A stretch of DNA of 64,000 nt from Streptomyces sp. NBC_00557 (GTDB taxonomy: Bacteria; Actinomycetota; Actinomycetes; Streptomycetales; Streptomycetaceae). The position numbers were made by a program, and so were the translations under genes. Shown here piece after piece: positions 23,801-31,964 of this stretch (position 1 is its first letter; each line of letters starts with the position of its first letter). Location: assembly GCF_036345995.1 (NCBI RefSeq), contig NZ_CP107797.1, positions 124,001 through 188,000 on the forward strand, read 5' to 3'. The notes below the pieces were generated by a model. The model saw only the letters and a program-made list of their open reading frames with translations. It was not told the DNA's origin and did no database searches.

Positions 23801-25371
23801 AGCGCGGCCCGGCCGGTGGCCAGGGCGTGCGCCACGTCCCGTACGTCCTCCGCACCGCCGACGAGAGCGGTGTGCAGGCGCTCGGCCTGCGCGGCGAGCC
23901 CGGAGCCGCTGCGCGCGGAGACCACCCACGGAACGACGGCACCCGCCGGCGCCGCGTCCGCCGGACCGGCGGGCTCGTCGCCGGGCTCCTCGGGAGCCTG
24001 CTCGACGATGACGTGCGCGTTGGTACCGGACACGCCGAACGAGGACACCCCGCCCCGGCGCGGCCGGTCGCCCTCGGCCTGCCACGCACGGGGCTCGGTC
24101 AGCAGCCGGACGTCGCCGGCGTCCCAGTCGACGTGCGTGGAGGGCCGGGTGACGTGCAGCGTCCTCGGCATCACGCCGTTGCGGATGGCCATGACGGTCT
24201 TGATGATCCCGGCCACGCCCGCGGCGGCCTGGGTGTGCCCGATGTTGGACTTCAGCGAGCCCAGCCACAGCGGACGGTCGGCGGTGCGGTTCTGCCCGTA
24301 GGTCGCGAGCAGGGCCTGGGCCTCGATGGGGTCGCCGAGGGTCGTGCCGGTGCCGTGCGCCTCGACGAGGTCGATGTCGGACGTCGTCAGCCCGGCGTTG
24401 GCCAGTGCCTGCCGGATCACCCGCTGCTGCGCGGGGCCGTTGGGCGCGGTCAGCCCGTTGCTCGCACCGTCCTGGTTGACGGCCGAACCGCGGACCACCG
24501 CCAGCACGGGGTGGCCGTTGCGGCGGGCGTCGGACAGCCGTTCCAGCAGGAGCATTCCGGCACCCTCGCCCCAGCCGGTGCCGTTGGCGTCGTCGGAGAA
24601 GGCCTTGCAGCGGCCGTCGAAGGAGAGCGCGCCCTGCCGGCTGAACGCGACGAAGACCCCCGGCGTGGAGATGACCGCGGCACCGCCGGCCAGTGCCAGC
24701 GAGCACTCTCCGGCACGCAGCGCCTGGGCGGCGAGATGCAGGGTGACCAGAGAGGACGAGCAGGCGGTGTCGACGGTGACGGCCGGCCCCTCCAGCCCGA
24801 GGGTGTAGGAGACCCGTCCGGCGAGCACCGCCGCGGCGGTGGCGGTGGCTCCATAGTCGGCGACGGCGTCCGGGTTCTGCGCGTGGACGTACTCGTAGTC
24901 CTGGGCGCCCGTGCCCGCGTACACGCCGACGCGTTCCCCGCCGAGTGAATGCGGGTCGATCCCGGCGCGTTCGCAGGCCTCCCAGGCCAGTTCGAGCAGC
25001 ATCCGCTGCTGCGGGTCCATCGCCACCGCCTCGCGGGGCGAGATACCGAAGAAGGCCGCGTCGAAGTCGGCGGCCTCGTCCACGAATCCGCCCACCCGCA
25101 CGACGCTGCGGCCGGCGCCGTCGTCGGCGAAGAGCGCGTCCAGGTCCCAGCCCCGGTCGGAGGGGAACTCGCCGATGGCGTCGCGGCCTTCGGCCACCAG
25201 CTGCCACAGCTCCTCGGGGCTGCGCACGCCTCCGGGGTAACGGCAGCTCATGCCGATGATGGCGATGGGCTCCTGGCCGGCCGCCTCCACCTCCTGCAGC
25301 CGCTTGCGGGTCTGGGCCAGGTCGGCGGTGACCGCCTTCAGGTAATCGAGCAGCTTCTGGTCGTTCGACAT
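14896..25371 (-). CDS. Bimodular type I PKS: KS-AT-DH-KR-ACP x2
   Basis: A 3491-residue PKS with an N-terminal coiled docking helix (1-33). Module 1: KS (DTACSSS near 202), AT (GHSQGE near 657, YASHS near 760, predicting methylmalonyl-CoA), DH near 964 with [10 protein letters not shown] (the conserved Gly of HxxxGxxxxP is Asp) and intact [12 protein letters not shown] near 1382 (LDD, B-type) and ACP near 1691. Module 2: KS near 1913, AT (GHSIGE near 2360, HAFH near 2457, malonyl), DH near 2670 ([10 protein letters not shown]), KR near 3070 (LDD, B-type), ACP near 3367, then a C-terminal docking tail. If all domains work it adds a C-methylated and an unmethylated double bond. It follows the DUF993 gene by 40 bp in one operon. 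Parts of AT2 and KR2 have a codon style unlike the rest. Confidence 0.96.
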   Translation of the reverse strand: MSNDQKLLDYLKAVTADLAQTRKRLQEVEAAGQEPIAIIGMSCRYPGGVRSPEELWQLVAEGRDAIGEFPSDRGWDLDALFADDGAGRSVVRVGGFVDEAADFDAAFFGISPREAVAMDPQQRMLLELAWEACERAGIDPHSLGGERVGVYAGTGAQDYEYVHAQNPDAVADYGATATAAAVLAGRVSYTLGLEGPAVTVDTACSSSLVTLHLAAQALRAGECSLALAGGAAVISTPGVFVAFSRQGALSFDGRCKAFSDDANGTGWGEGAGMLLLERLSDARRNGHPVLAVVRGSAVNQDGASNGLTAPNGPAQQRVIRQALANAGLTTSDIDLVEAHGTGTTLGDPIEAQALLATYGQNRTADRPLWLGSLKSNIGHTQAAAGVAGIIKTVMAIRNGVMPRTLHVTRPSTHVDWDAGDVRLLTEPRAWQAEGDRPRRGGVSSFGVSGTNAHVIVEQAPEEPGDEPAGPADAAPAGAVVPWVVSARSGSGLAAQAERLHTALVGGAEDVRDVAHALATGRAALEHRAVALGTDRQELLDTLAALAEGREAAGLVQGTVAGDAPPVFVFPGQGSQWAGMAVELLETAPAFARSMTECAEALRLFTDWDLFEVLRERPGAPTLDEVDVVQPVLWAVMVSLARLWESFGVRPGAVVGHSQGEIAAATVAGALSVEDGARVVALRSKVIREELAGLGGMMSVGLPAREAARRIEAWPGKLSLAAVNGPGSTVVCGHVDALEELRDTLEGEGTRARMIPVDYASHSVFVENVRERILEVLAPVRPRSCEVAFYSTVTGDLIDTTVMGAEYWYTNLRQTVLFEDATRALLAAGFGLFVEASPHPVLKLGVEETFADAGTAAVAVGSLRRREGGLDRFAASLAEAYVRGAAVDFSPLLAGRPGRHVPLPTFAFQHRRYWLQAAPGAAGDVVSAGLAAAGHSLLSAVVVAPEDGGVTLTGRLSAHTQPWVADHVVRDAVFFPGTGFVELAVRAGDQVGCDQVAELTLNAPLVLAPGEAVQLQVVVGGPDEAGRRELRIHSRPEQAGPDVPWTRHATGVLAAGTGAAAAFDVAVWPPRDAVPLDVTTLYDDLAETGLRYGPQFQGLTAAWRVGEDVYAEVVLAEATSTERFGLHPALLDSALHAVALTDAVGDEAALPFAWSGVRLHATGARTLRVRLTPVRAGEVCLVAVDASGAPVVSVDSLVLRPVAGAAVPRRVDSLYRLRWQPVPAAQAAPVSWTDWERLDRDGEPDAVPEVVVLATEPGTDAAAVHARTQHVLGVLQRWITDERLEDARLVVVTRGAVATEGEPVDDLAGGAVWGLVRSAQSEHPDRFVLADLEAGTDPAEVLDAIVASGEPQVAVRGSVVRAARLVRAVPGEPESRFGPDGTVLITGGTGMLGRLVARHLVREHGVRHLLLLGRRGPDAPGAAELVAELAESGAETTVAACDAGDREALAAVLAAVPAGRPLTGVVHAAGVLDDGTLSSLTPERVDRVLAAKADAALHLHELTEGQDLSAFVLFSSAAGVIGAPGQGNYAAANAFLDCLAAHRRAAGLAGQSLAWGFWAEASGMTGDLDETDRGRMSRNGLLGLADDEGLALFDAAVTSDAALLVPARFDLAGIRADDASPQPVFTALVPAVRRGTAQSVASAGSFGERLLRLPEAERVAAALDLVREKVAAVLGYGSPEEVEAERAFRELGFDSLSAVELRNRLGEAAGVRLPVTVVFDHPNPTALARHLVAEACGDQAAAAAPVTAVRAADDEPVAIVAMACRYPGGVRSPEDLWRLVADGTDAIGAFPADRGWDLERLYDPEGERPHTSYVREGGFVYDAGDFDADFFGISPVEAEAIDPQQRLLLEASWEVFERAGIDPATLKGSATGVYAGVMSHDYAANSGTGAIASGRVSYTYGFEGPAVTVDTACSSSLVGMHLAAQALRAGEVDLALAGGVTVMASPELFVEFSRQRGLSKDGRCRSFAGATDGTGWGEGVGLLLLERLSDARRNGHPVLALLRSSAINQDGASNGLSAPSGPAQQRVIRQALTTAGLTAEDVDAVEAHGTGTTLGDPIEAQALLATYGQNRPEDRPLWLGSLKSNIGHAQAAAGVGGVIKMVMAIREGVLPRTLHVDEPTPHVDWESGAVRLLTEARDWPGTDRPRRAGVSSFGMSGTNAHVIIEQAPVQPDEPRPGDGADGTAGPVSLLLSAKSAEALPAQARQLHDWLTARPDVSTTDVAHTLATTRAALDHRAAVTGHGLESLLEGLEALAEGRTAPGVLRGRAQDGKLAFLFTGQGAQRLGMGRELAETYPVFAEALEAVLAAVDTHLDRPLREVIWGDDADLLNQTQYTQPALFAFEVALYRLIESFGVIPDHLAGHSIGEIAAAHVAGVFSLDDAARLVTARGRLMQALPTGGTMIAVQATEDEVLPLLTDQTGIAALNAPSSTVISGSEDAVAAIAEQFAAQGRKTKQLAVSHAFHSPLMDPVLDDFRAVAESLTYQRPRIPFVSTVTGQPVTDELTTPDYWTEHIRKPVRFTEALTRIPATTHLEIGPDAVLTALGPATTDDATFIPTQRRDRDETHELAAALGHLHTTGTRVDWTAYYATTGARRTDLPTYAFQRTRYWLDAKDYLAELWHGEAAGANVAGAGLETAEHPLLGAAVWSPESDAVVFTGRLSLESQPWLAGHAVQGTVILPGTAFVELALAAGEQVGCEVLDDLALEAPLILPERGGVAFQITVGEDSGGGRTLALHSRDEGRGGVWTRHATGLLTSVAPAGSDTLAAWPPPDAEPLAVDGLYDALAEAGFAYGPDFQGLTAAWRHGDDLYAEVGLPAETAAEATGFGLHPALFDACLHVLGLAGDDSAARLPFAWSGVALHASGATRVRVRLRPRAEGAVSVLVADGLGAPVLTAESLTLRELTEMPRARQDDLYRVEWSEAVARPGGASADGFTVLRTEPGTGPEAVHAVVTQVLAEVREHLAKGSKLAVVTSGAAALPGEDITDLAGAAAWGLIRSAQAENPGQFLLIDTDTPDHPDLPTALATGEPQILIRDGRPHSARLTRLTPTGTGAEQPPTAFGPDSTVLVTGATGALGRILTRHLVTQHGVRHLLLTSRRGPDAPGATQQRDELTALGAEVTLAACDASDRQAMAALLTDHPVTAVIHTAGVLDDGLVTSLTPDRVAAVLRPKADAAWNLHELTQNHPLTAFVLFSSAAGVFGNAGQASYAAANAYLDALATHRRTRGLPAHSLAWGLWESDTGMTGELSEADRERLNRSGVREMSAKEGLALFDAACAQELPAVVPVRLALGSYDADVPALLRGLVRSAARRTAAAANAPVTGLRERVRALPAAERTAVLLDLVLGQAAAILGHASAAAIDPDRSFKDLGFDSLGAVEFRNGINAQTDLRLPATLVFEFPNARALADHLSAELAPATETQAGTDPEEERIREILRVIPVERLRASGLADALLSLAEDQDALTTGPTDAQDLSGKSGSIDDLDTDALINLALGDA
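17551..18559 (-). repeat. AT-coding repeat, copy C (module 2 of bimodular PKS)
   Basis: This stretch is nearly identical to 4736-5744. It covers the AT core, the HAFH region and the post-AT linker through YAFQRTRYW. The match begins and ends sharply at domain boundaries, indicating a recombination or gene-conversion tract that swapped AT domains between PKS genes. Confidence 0.9.
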
Positions 25372-25411
25372 CGGTGATCACCAATCTCCGGGCGGGCGGG
25401 GGCAGGCGTGC

Positions 25412-26599
25412 TCAGTCCAGGCCGGCGGTGGCCAGCACCACCCGCATCCGGCGCTCCGCCAGTTCCGGGTCGGGGAACAGACCCAGCTGGTCGGCGAGCC
25501 GGTACACCTTGGACAGGTGCGGGACCGAACGGGCGGACTGCTCGCCCCAGACCATCCGGAAGTGGTCCTGGTGGCCGGAGAGCCAGGCGAGGAAGACGAA
25601 CCCGGTCTTGAAGAAACGCATCGTCAGGGCATTGCCCTCGAAGAGCTGCTGGGCCAGCGGGAGCGTGGACTCCAGCTCGGCGCGGAAGCGCGCGGTGTCG
25701 CCCTCGTCCAGGGCCCTGAAGCCCTCGGCGACGATCGGCGCGAGCGGGTCGAAGACAGAGGCGAGGGCGTCGCTGTGACCCTGCTCGTCACCGGCTATCA
25801 GCTCGGGGAAGTCGGTGATGTCGCCGTTGTAGACGTGGACGCCGGCGGGCACCCGGCGGCGCAGCTCGATCTCCTGGTCCCGGCCCAGCGGCCAGACCTT
25901 GACGCCGTCGATCTTGTCCACGTTGTCGTCGACCACGGCGAGGAACGCCTCGAGCGCCTTGTCCCACTCGGTGTAGCCCCAGTAGCCGGTCAGCCGGGGG
26001 TCGGACTCCGGCAGCACCCAGTGCAGGATCACCTTCTCGCGGGCCTGCCCGAGCAGCCGCTGGTAGACCCGGGCGTAGTCGTCGGGGCCCTGCGCGACCG
26101 CGGGCAGCGCGGGGCTGGCCATGATGATCAGCTCGGCGCCGGCGTCCTCGACGGCCTCGATCTGCTCCTCGTAGGCGGCGACGATCTCCTCGACGGTGTG
26201 CGGGCGCATCGGGTCGAGCTGGTCGGTCCACACCCCGCCGCCGATCCGGCCGCCGACCGCCTTGGCCTCGGCGGCGGAGCGGCGGATCAGCTCCGCGGAG
26301 GTGGCCCAGTCCAGGCCCAGCGCACGGTTCTGCGTGTCCAGCGCCTCCGCCAGCGCGAAGCCGTGCGACCACAGGTGCCGGCGGAAGGCGAGGGTGGCAT
26401 CCCAGTCGAGGGCCGGCGGCGAGAAGGGCTCCCAGCCCAGCAGCAGAGGCGAGTTGGCGGCGAGCGGGTCGGCCACCACATGGGCGGTGGAGAACACCGC
26501 CCGGCTGCGGATGGGCGCGCCGCTCGGGGTGAGGGGCCGGGGTGCGGTCCGCGGCTGATAGGCCGTCAGGGTGCCGTCGTACTCGGGAAGTTCGATCAC
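25412..26599 (-). CDS. DUF993 family protein (dihydrodipicolinate synthase-like TIM barrel)
   Basis: This 395-residue protein has the features of DUF993 as I recall it, including LDWDATLAFRRHLWS near the N-terminus, ALGLDW, and a run of barrel-like strands (GAELIIMASPAL, VILHWVLPE, IDGVKVWPLG, GVHVYNGDI). DUF993 is an uncharacterised actinobacterial family related to the Schiff-base aldolases. The lysine in DGVKVW is a candidate catalytic residue by analogy only. The GTG start is chosen for GGAG nine bases upstream and because the protein then begins IELPEYDGTLTAYQP. It is the first gene of the operon that continues into the bimodular PKS, so a role in substrate supply or tailoring is plausible. 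Its reaction is unknown. Confidence 0.75.
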   Translation of the reverse strand: MIELPEYDGTLTAYQPRTAPRPLTPSGAPIRSRAVFSTAHVVADPLAANSPLLLGWEPFSPPALDWDATLAFRRHLWSHGFALAEALDTQNRALGLDWATSAELIRRSAAEAKAVGGRIGGGVWTDQLDPMRPHTVEEIVAAYEEQIEAVEDAGAELIIMASPALPAVAQGPDDYARVYQRLLGQAREKVILHWVLPESDPRLTGYWGYTEWDKALEAFLAVVDDNVDKIDGVKVWPLGRDQEIELRRRVPAGVHVYNGDITDFPELIAGDEQGHSDALASVFDPLAPIVAEGFRALDEGDTARFRAELESTLPLAQQLFEGNALTMRFFKTGFVFLAWLSGHQDHFRMVWGEQSARSVPHLSKVYRLADQLGLFPDPELAERRMRVVLATAGLD

Positions 26600-26829
26600 G
26601 GACGTGGCTCCAAGGCTCGATCGGTGAGGGCATCGGCCGCGGCGGAAGGCGCGGACTTCTCGCCACATTCAAGCGACGTGAGCTTGGAGAACTCCACCGG
26701 TGGCGCCCCCTGAAAACCCCCCTGAACTTCCGGCCCGACCGCGGTAGGGGTGCACTGGGGCGGCCGGTGCTGGCTACGGTCGGCGGGTCCGGCGCACCGC
26801 ATGCGACCGACTCAGAAAACGGAGTGAAG
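26600..26829. promoter_or_regulatory. Divergent promoter region of DUF993-PKS operon and VOC gene
   Basis: The plus strand has TAGGGG at 26745-26750 followed by TGGGG at 26756-26760 and a -10-like TACGGT about 30 nt downstream, aimed at the VOC gene. The minus strand has two CAGGGGG copies (complements at 26706-26712 and 26718-26724), aimed at the DUF993-PKS operon. The arrangement resembles the repeats before the P450 and the acyltransferase. Confidence 0.5.
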
Positions 26830-27249
26830 ATGAGCCCTCGACCGCCCATTCTCGTGGGCACCCTGCATCCACGGCTGCTGGTCGACGACTTCGCCGCCTG
26901 CTTCCGGTTCTACGACGCCGTCCTCGACGGCCTGTGCGGCGCGAAGGTCGCCGAGGGCAACGCCCAGGGGCCGTACGCGCGGTGGAACGCCGACGACGAG
27001 CCGGTGCTCGCGGTGATCGACCGCGCGGCCATGAAGACCATGCTCGAGGTGCGGGAGGGCGACGCCGACACCGCGCTGCTCTGTTTCCGCCTCGACGACG
27101 TACCGGCGGCGCAGCGGCTGTGCGAGGAGTACGGCGGCTCGGTGGTCTCCGCGGCCGCCCCCCGCCCGGAGTGGGGTCCGGAGACCGTCGTGGCCTATGT
27201 CCGTGATCCGGCCGGCCACCTCATCGAGCTGCAGGCGTCGCCGGACTGA
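26830..27249 (+). CDS. VOC-superfamily protein (glyoxalase/bleomycin-resistance fold)
   Basis: A 139-residue single VOC protein. It begins with the typical first beta strand (HPRLLVDDFAACFRFYDAVLDGLCG), and the C-terminal beta-alpha-beta-beta-beta unit ends in VAYVRDPAGHLIELQA, where the Glu is the usual metal ligand position. The start has GGAGTGAAG upstream. Proteins of this type act as small-molecule binding resistance proteins or lyases. Placement opposite the PKS operon with a shared motif suggests self-resistance or a tailoring step, but nothing in the sequence decides this. Confidence 0.85.
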   Translation: MSPRPPILVGTLHPRLLVDDFAACFRFYDAVLDGLCGAKVAEGNAQGPYARWNADDEPVLAVIDRAAMKTMLEVREGDADTALLCFRLDDVPAAQRLCEEYGGSVVSAAAPRPEWGPETVVAYVRDPAGHLIELQASPD

Positions 27250-27282
27250 CCCCCGCCGCGGAGGGCCCGCCCGGCGACGAGA

Positions 27283-28110
27283 TCAGAGCGGAAGGCCGGT
27301 GCCATGGGCGCAGACGTCCCACAGGGCGCCGGCGACGTCCGGGTCCTCCGCGGTGGCGCCCGGGTCCGTGCGGCGGCAGTCCTTGTAGTACTCGCCGTGC
27401 AGCGGAGCGTCGGTGCCGGCCAGCATCAGCAGCGTCTCCGCGCCCTTCTCGGGGGTGCCGACGAACCGCTGGACGGTGCCGCGCAGCGGGCCGGAGGCCA
27501 GCAGCCGCTCCCGCCACAGCTCCCGCGCGAGTCCCCCCAGGAAGACACCCGGGTGGAAGTCGGCGACCCCGATGTCCGGGTGGCGGCGGGCGTATTCGCG
27601 GGTCAGCAGTGCGAGGGCGAGCTTGCTGTCGGCGTAGGCCTCGTAGGGCTCGTATCCGGAGGCGCCGTTGATGTTCTTCGGGTTCAGCTGGCGGCGACCC
27701 TCGATGACCTGTGAGGAGGTGACGAGCACCCGTCCCTGGCTGTCGCGCAGCCGCTCGGTCAGCAGCCTGGTCAGCATGTACGGGGCCACGGCGTTGACCT
27801 GGAAGGTCTGCTCGAAGCCGTCCTTGGTGACCGTGTGCTTGGACAGGATGCAGCCGGCGTTGTTGACGAGCACGTCGATGCGCGGGCAGCGGTCCAGCAG
27901 CACCTTGGCCAGCCGGCGCACCTCGGTCAGCTCCGAGAAGTCGGCGGTCAGCGGTTCCGTTCCCAGTTCGGCGGCGATGGCCGCGGTCTTCTCCGCCGAG
28001 CGTCCGACCGGTACGACGTGCGCTCCCGCGGCGTGCAGGCGGCGGGCGGCCACCTCGCCGAGGCCCGAGCTGGCACCGGTCACGACCACAGTCTTGCCCT
28101 GCAGGTTCAT
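27283..28110 (-). CDS. SDR family oxidoreductase (retinol dehydrogenase-like)
   Basis: A 275-residue short-chain dehydrogenase. The NAD(P)-binding motif is TGASSGLG near residue 12, followed by VNNAG, TSSQV and catalytic YADSK. The C-terminal part (FHPGVFLGGLARELW, and GEYYKDCRRTDPG) resembles the retinol dehydrogenase/protochlorophyllide reductase-like branch. The ATG at 28110 was chosen over a longer form because GGAGAG precedes it. It converges with the VOC gene and is divergent from the MFS exporter, with operator-like palindromes between. Confidence 0.9.
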   Translation of the reverse strand: MNLQGKTVVVTGASSGLGEVAARRLHAAGAHVVPVGRSAEKTAAIAAELGTEPLTADFSELTEVRRLAKVLLDRCPRIDVLVNNAGCILSKHTVTKDGFEQTFQVNAVAPYMLTRLLTERLRDSQGRVLVTSSQVIEGRRQLNPKNINGASGYEPYEAYADSKLALALLTREYARRHPDIGVADFHPGVFLGGLARELWRERLLASGPLRGTVQRFVGTPEKGAETLLMLAGTDAPLHGEYYKDCRRTDPGATAEDPDVAGALWDVCAHGTGLPL

Positions 28111-28169
28111 CGGTTCTCTCCGTTCTCGACCTGGCGCTGGGCAGATCACTCTTTCGTCCACCGAGCTTC

Positions 28170-28209
28170 TATACAACCGTACTATACAGGAGTCTTAGAC
28201 GTGCGTCTA
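28170..28209. promoter_or_regulatory. Two palindromes in SDR/MFS divergent promoter
   Basis: The sequence TATACAACCGTACTATA at 28170-28186 is an imperfect 17-bp dyad (TATA..AC-C-GT..TATA), of the kind bound by TetR-like repressors. The sequence TAGACGTGCGTCTA at 28196-28209 is a perfect dyad (6-bp arms, 2-bp centre) that contains the GTG start codon of the MFS gene. AGGAG lies between them at 28188-28192. Binding at the second palindrome would block translation initiation as well as transcription. No cognate regulator is next to them. Confidence 0.55.
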
Positions 28210-29808
28210 GATTCGCCCCCCACACCCCTCGGGACGGCAAGGGCCGGACGCCGCGAATGGATCGGGCTCGCCGTTCTGATCCTTCCGGTGCTGCTGGTCT
28301 CCATGGACATCACCGTCCTGTACTTCGCGCTCCCGTCGATCTCGGCGAGCCTGCACCCCTCGGGCACCCAGCAGCTGTGGATGATCGACATCTACGGCTT
28401 CGTGCTGTCCGGGCTGCTGATCACCATGGGCGGCGTCGGCGATCGCATCGGCCGCCGACGCCTGCTCGTCCTCGGCAGCATCGTCTTCGGCGGCGCCTCC
28501 GCCACGGCCGCCTTCGCCGGCTCGCCCGCTGTGCTGATCATGGCCCGCGCGCTGCAGGGCGTCGGCGGCGCCACCCTCATGCCCTCCACGCTCGGCCTGA
28601 TCCGCAACATGTTCCACGACGCGGGCCAGCGCCGGAACGCGATCGCCGTGTGGACCGTCGGCATGGGCATGGGCTCGGCCATCGGCCCCGTCCTGTCCGG
28701 CCTGCTGCTCACCCAGTTCTGGTGGGGCTCGATCTTCCTGGTGAACCTGCCGTTCATCGCGCTGCTGCTGCTCGCCCTGCCGTTGCTCGTGCCCGAGTAC
28801 CGTGACCGGGCCACCCGCCTGGACCTGCCCTCGGCGCTGCTGTCCATGGGCGCCGTGCTGCCCACCGTGTGGGCGCTGAAGAAGTTCGCCGCCGACGGCT
28901 ACTCGGTGCAGCCGGTCGTCGCGCTGGTGACCGGCGCGGTCCTGGGCGTGGTCTTCGTCCTGCGGCAGCGCTCGCACCCGCACCCGATGATCGACCTGAC
29001 CCTGTTCCGCAAGCGCGGCTTCGGCCCGTCGATGAGCTGCAACGTGGTGGCCTACTTCACCATGGTCGGCTTCGGGATCTTCACCACCCAGTACCTCATG
29101 GAGGTGCTGCGGATGAGCCCCCTCGAAGCGGCGCTGTGGACCCTGGCCAGTCCGGTGGCGATCATGCTCTTCGCGCCCCTGGCGGTCAAGACCGCCACCG
29201 TGGTGCGTCCGGCCTATGTGATCGTCGCCGGCTTCCTCATCGCGGCGACCGGCTGCTTCCTGGTCACCCGGCTCGGCACCACCCGTGACATCCCGCTGAT
29301 CATCAGCGGCACGGTGTGCATGGGCGTGGGCGTCGTCATCTCCAACACCATCGTCACCGACCAGATCATGGGCTTCACCTCCGAGGCCCAGTCCGGCCGG
29401 GTCTCCGCCATGCTGCAGACCTGCCAGGAACTCGGCGGCGCCCTCGGGGTCGCCGTCCTCGGCAGCATCGGCGCCTCGGTCTTCGGCAGCACCATGGACC
29501 GCACCATCCCCTCCGGACTGCCCGCGGGGGCTCTCGAAGCCTCCCGGCAGACGCTGGGCGGTGCGCACAACTACTCCATGACGCTGAAGGAGCCACAGGC
29601 CGGCGAGCTGTTCCACACCGCCCAGGCGGCCTTCGTCAAGTCACTGACCCCGGCCGGGTTCACGGCCATCGGCGTGCTGGCGCTGATGTCCGTCTTCGTG
29701 CTCCTCTCGCTGCGGCACCTGGTCCCCGCCGCCCCGGCCCAGACCGCACCCGGCGAGCCGGGCGGGGACACGAGCACGGAAGCCGAACACACCCCCGCTG
29801 CCGCCTGA
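28201..29808 (+). CDS. MFS drug exporter, DHA2 (14-TM) family
   Basis: A 535-residue proton-driven exporter. The first membrane segment carries LILPVLLVSMDITVLYFALP, followed by QLWMIDIYGFVLSGLL and the GDRIGRRRLL motif A; length and segment count fit the 14-helix DHA2 family (QacA/SmvA-like). The GTG start has AGGAG eight bases upstream and sits in a palindrome. It probably exports the polyketide or confers self-resistance. A strong 15-bp hairpin follows the stop. Confidence 0.9.
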   Translation: MRLDSPPTPLGTARAGRREWIGLAVLILPVLLVSMDITVLYFALPSISASLHPSGTQQLWMIDIYGFVLSGLLITMGGVGDRIGRRRLLVLGSIVFGGASATAAFAGSPAVLIMARALQGVGGATLMPSTLGLIRNMFHDAGQRRNAIAVWTVGMGMGSAIGPVLSGLLLTQFWWGSIFLVNLPFIALLLLALPLLVPEYRDRATRLDLPSALLSMGAVLPTVWALKKFAADGYSVQPVVALVTGAVLGVVFVLRQRSHPHPMIDLTLFRKRGFGPSMSCNVVAYFTMVGFGIFTTQYLMEVLRMSPLEAALWTLASPVAIMLFAPLAVKTATVVRPAYVIVAGFLIAATGCFLVTRLGTTRDIPLIISGTVCMGVGVVISNTIVTDQIMGFTSEAQSGRVSAMLQTCQELGGALGVAVLGSIGASVFGSTMDRTIPSGLPAGALEASRQTLGGAHNYSMTLKEPQAGELFHTAQAAFVKSLTPAGFTAIGVLALMSVFVLLSLRHLVPAAPAQTAPGEPGGDTSTEAEHTPAAA

Positions 29809-29826
29809 TCCGGCGCCCCGGCGGAC

Positions 29827-29865
29827 GAGCGCTCCGGTCGTCGCCCCTGCACGACCGGAGCGCTC
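29827..29865 (+). terminator. Hairpin after MFS exporter
   Basis: A perfect 15-bp stem (GAGCGCTCCGGTCGT pairing with its complement) around a 9-nt loop begins 18 nt after the MFS stop. There is no U-run, as is usual for Streptomyces terminators. Confidence 0.7.
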
Positions 29866-29920
29866 CCCGTGCCGCGCCCGCCGCTCCAGGCATCCCACCC
29901 GGTGTCCGGAGCTCCGCACA

Positions 29921-29954
29921 CCCCTAAATGCCTCCCGTCCGCGCCGGTTAGGGG
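29921..29954. promoter_or_regulatory. TAGGGG motifs upstream of mycofactocin-type SDR
   Basis: CCCCTA at 29921-29926 (minus-strand TAGGGG) and TAGGGG at 29949-29954 (plus) form an inverted pair upstream of the SDR at 30072. A -10-like TAAGAA follows near 29990. The motif is shared with other promoters of the cluster. Confidence 0.4.
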
Positions 29955-30071
29955 GCCCCGAAGCGGCCCGGCGGGCTCCGGCGCGCAGTAAGAAGGACGA
30001 CGGATCGACCCGCGTACGGCACGTTCCCGTCGGCGGGACCCCTTGGAACCGGACGAGCGAAGGAGCCAGGC

Positions 30072-30920
30072 ATGGGCCGGGTTTCGGGCAAGGCAGTGGT
30101 CATCACCGGCGCGGCGCGCGGCCAGGGCCGCAGCCACGCGGTGCGGCTGGCGCAGGAGGGCGCCGACATCATCGCCATCGACATCCCCTTCGATCCCGGC
30201 GTCACCGAGTACCCGCTGGCCACCGCCGAGGAACTGGCCGAAACCGCCCGCCTGGTGGAGAAGGCCGGCCGCAGGGCCGTCGTCCGCCAGGCCGACGTCC
30301 GCGACCGGGCGGCGCTGCGCGCGGCCATCGACGAGTCGGTCGCCGAACTCGGCCGCCTCGACGCCGTCGTCGCCAACGCGGGCATCCTGCCGATCGGCGC
30401 CCACCGTCCGATCGACGCCTTCACCGAGACCGTCGACACCAACCTCACCGGCGTCCTCAACACCGTGCACGCGGCGCTGCCCCACCTCGGCGAGGGCGGC
30501 TCCGTCATCGTCACCGGCTCCGCCGCCGGCCTCATGCCGGGCCATGGCGACGTCGCCCAGGCGGGCTCCGGCTTCGCCGCCTACAAGTACGCCAAGCGTT
30601 CCCTGGTCGACTTCGTCAACACCCTGGCCGTTCAGCTCGGCCCGACGGGCCGCCGCATCAATGCCGTGCACCCGACCAACGTGGACACGGCGATGGTGCA
30701 GAACGAGGTCATGTACCGGGCCATCCGCCCCGACCTGGAGAGCCCCACCCGCGAGGACGCGGAACAGGGCTTCACCTCGATGCACTCCATCGCCGTTCCC
30801 TATGTCGACCCGTCCGACGTCTCCCACGCCGTGGTCTACCTCGCGTCCGACGAGTCCCGCTACGTCACCGGCCTGCACCTGAAGATCGACGCGGGCGCCC
30901 TGGTCAAGGCCGGGCTGTGA
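30072..30920 (+). CDS. Mycofactocin-associated SDR oxidoreductase
   Basis: A 282-residue SDR of the mycofactocin-coupled subgroup, recognised by GAARGQGRSHAVRLAQEGADIIAIDI and the long insertion after the second beta strand. The catalytic Tyr and Lys are in YKYAK, and the C-terminus VTGLHLKIDAGALVK is typical. Members hold NAD non-exchangeably and hand electrons to mycofactocin. No mft genes lie in the window, so the redox carrier must be encoded elsewhere if the classification is right. Start ATG follows AAGGAG. It probably oxidises or reduces a cluster intermediate. Confidence 0.87.
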   Translation: MGRVSGKAVVITGAARGQGRSHAVRLAQEGADIIAIDIPFDPGVTEYPLATAEELAETARLVEKAGRRAVVRQADVRDRAALRAAIDESVAELGRLDAVVANAGILPIGAHRPIDAFTETVDTNLTGVLNTVHAALPHLGEGGSVIVTGSAAGLMPGHGDVAQAGSGFAAYKYAKRSLVDFVNTLAVQLGPTGRRINAVHPTNVDTAMVQNEVMYRAIRPDLESPTREDAEQGFTSMHSIAVPYVDPSDVSHAVVYLASDESRYVTGLHLKIDAGALVKAGL

Positions 30921-30930
30921 CGGCCGTAGT

Positions 30931-30946
30931 TAGGGGCCGGTAGGGG
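30931..30946 (+). promoter_or_regulatory. Doubled TAGGGG motif before acyltransferase gene
   Basis: TAGGGG occurs at 30931-30936 and 30941-30946 (period 10 bp), just after the SDR stop and 36 nt before the acyltransferase ATG. It is the clearest example of the motif that recurs through the polyketide region. Confidence 0.5.
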
Positions 30947-30982
30947 TTATTGACCGCCCGTCACCCCAGCACACTGGGCCGC

Positions 30983-31933
30983 ATGACTGACATCCGGACG
31001 AAAAGCGCCCTCGTGTTCCCGGGAATGGGGCCCTCCCCGTTCGCTGAAGTCGGCAAGTTCATGCTTGTCAATCCGTTCGCCCGGAAACTGGTCGCGGCGG
31101 CCGACGAAACACTCGGCCGCTCGCTCTTCGACGGTTTCCGGGAAGCGGAGGGCGACTATTCCGTCCACGCCCAGATCGCCTTCTTCGTGAACTGTCTCGC
31201 GCTCGCCGAGTGGGCCGAGAACGAATTCGGCGTCGAGCCCTCCTTCGTCACCGGGCCCAGCTTCGGCGGCAAGGCCACCGCCGTCCGCTCGGGCGCCCTG
31301 TCCTTCGCCGACGGAGTCCGGCTCACCGAGCGGTTCGCCCACTGCCTCGACGCGTTCTTCGCCGAGGAGTACCCGGAGCAGGTCGCCACCCAGTCCTTCG
31401 CCCGCACCCCGCCCGCCGTGCTCGACGAGATCCTCGCCGAACTCACCGCCGAGGAAGAGTGGCACGACGTCACCTGCGTGGTCGACGAGGACTTCGCCAT
31501 GGTCACCCTGCGTGCCTCCCGGCTGGAGTGGCTCCAGCAGCGGCTGCGCGCCGCGGGCGGCCTCCCGCTGTACGTCATGCGGCCGCCGATGCACTCCGCC
31601 GCCTTCGCCGCGCTGCGCCGCCGCGCCGCCGTCGAGGTCATGGACGGCCTGGAGTTCCGCGATCCCACCCTGGCCGTCATCTCCGACCAGGACGGCACTC
31701 TGCTGACCACCGGCGAGCAGATCAGGGACATGCTGCTCGACTGCTGCGTCCGTGCGGTCAACTGGCCCACCGCCCTCGGCTCCCTGCGCGACCGGGGCGT
31801 CGGCACCCTCTATGTCGCCGGCCAGGACGCCCTGTTCGGCCGGGTCGGCGCCGCCACGAAGAACTTCCGGGTCGTCTCGGCCAACCCTCGCCTGGCCCTG
31901 CGCCCCAAGCGCCGCCGCCCGATCGCGGCCTGA
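30983..31933 (+). CDS. Discrete acyltransferase, VinK-like
   Basis: A 316-residue free-standing acyltransferase of the FabD/PKS-AT fold: ALVFPGMGPSPF at the N-terminus, nucleophile motif GPSFGGKA in place of GHSxGE, and PPMHSAAF with the catalytic His. The arginine and specificity loops of malonyl-transferring ATs are not recognisable, and the layout resembles VinK of vicenistatin biosynthesis, which moves a dipeptidyl starter from a carrier protein to the PKS. The ATG lacks a clear ribosome site; a TTG at 30950 is an alternative. The adenylating enzyme follows 31 bp downstream with its own strong ribosome site. Together they probably prepare a starter unit for the KS-less ACP module. Confidence 0.82.
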   Translation: MTDIRTKSALVFPGMGPSPFAEVGKFMLVNPFARKLVAAADETLGRSLFDGFREAEGDYSVHAQIAFFVNCLALAEWAENEFGVEPSFVTGPSFGGKATAVRSGALSFADGVRLTERFAHCLDAFFAEEYPEQVATQSFARTPPAVLDEILAELTAEEEWHDVTCVVDEDFAMVTLRASRLEWLQQRLRAAGGLPLYVMRPPMHSAAFAALRRRAAVEVMDGLEFRDPTLAVISDQDGTLLTTGEQIRDMLLDCCVRAVNWPTALGSLRDRGVGTLYVAGQDALFGRVGAATKNFRVVSANPRLALRPKRRRPIAA

Positions 31934-31964
31934 CCGGCCCGGCCGCGTCCCCTACGGAGGAACC

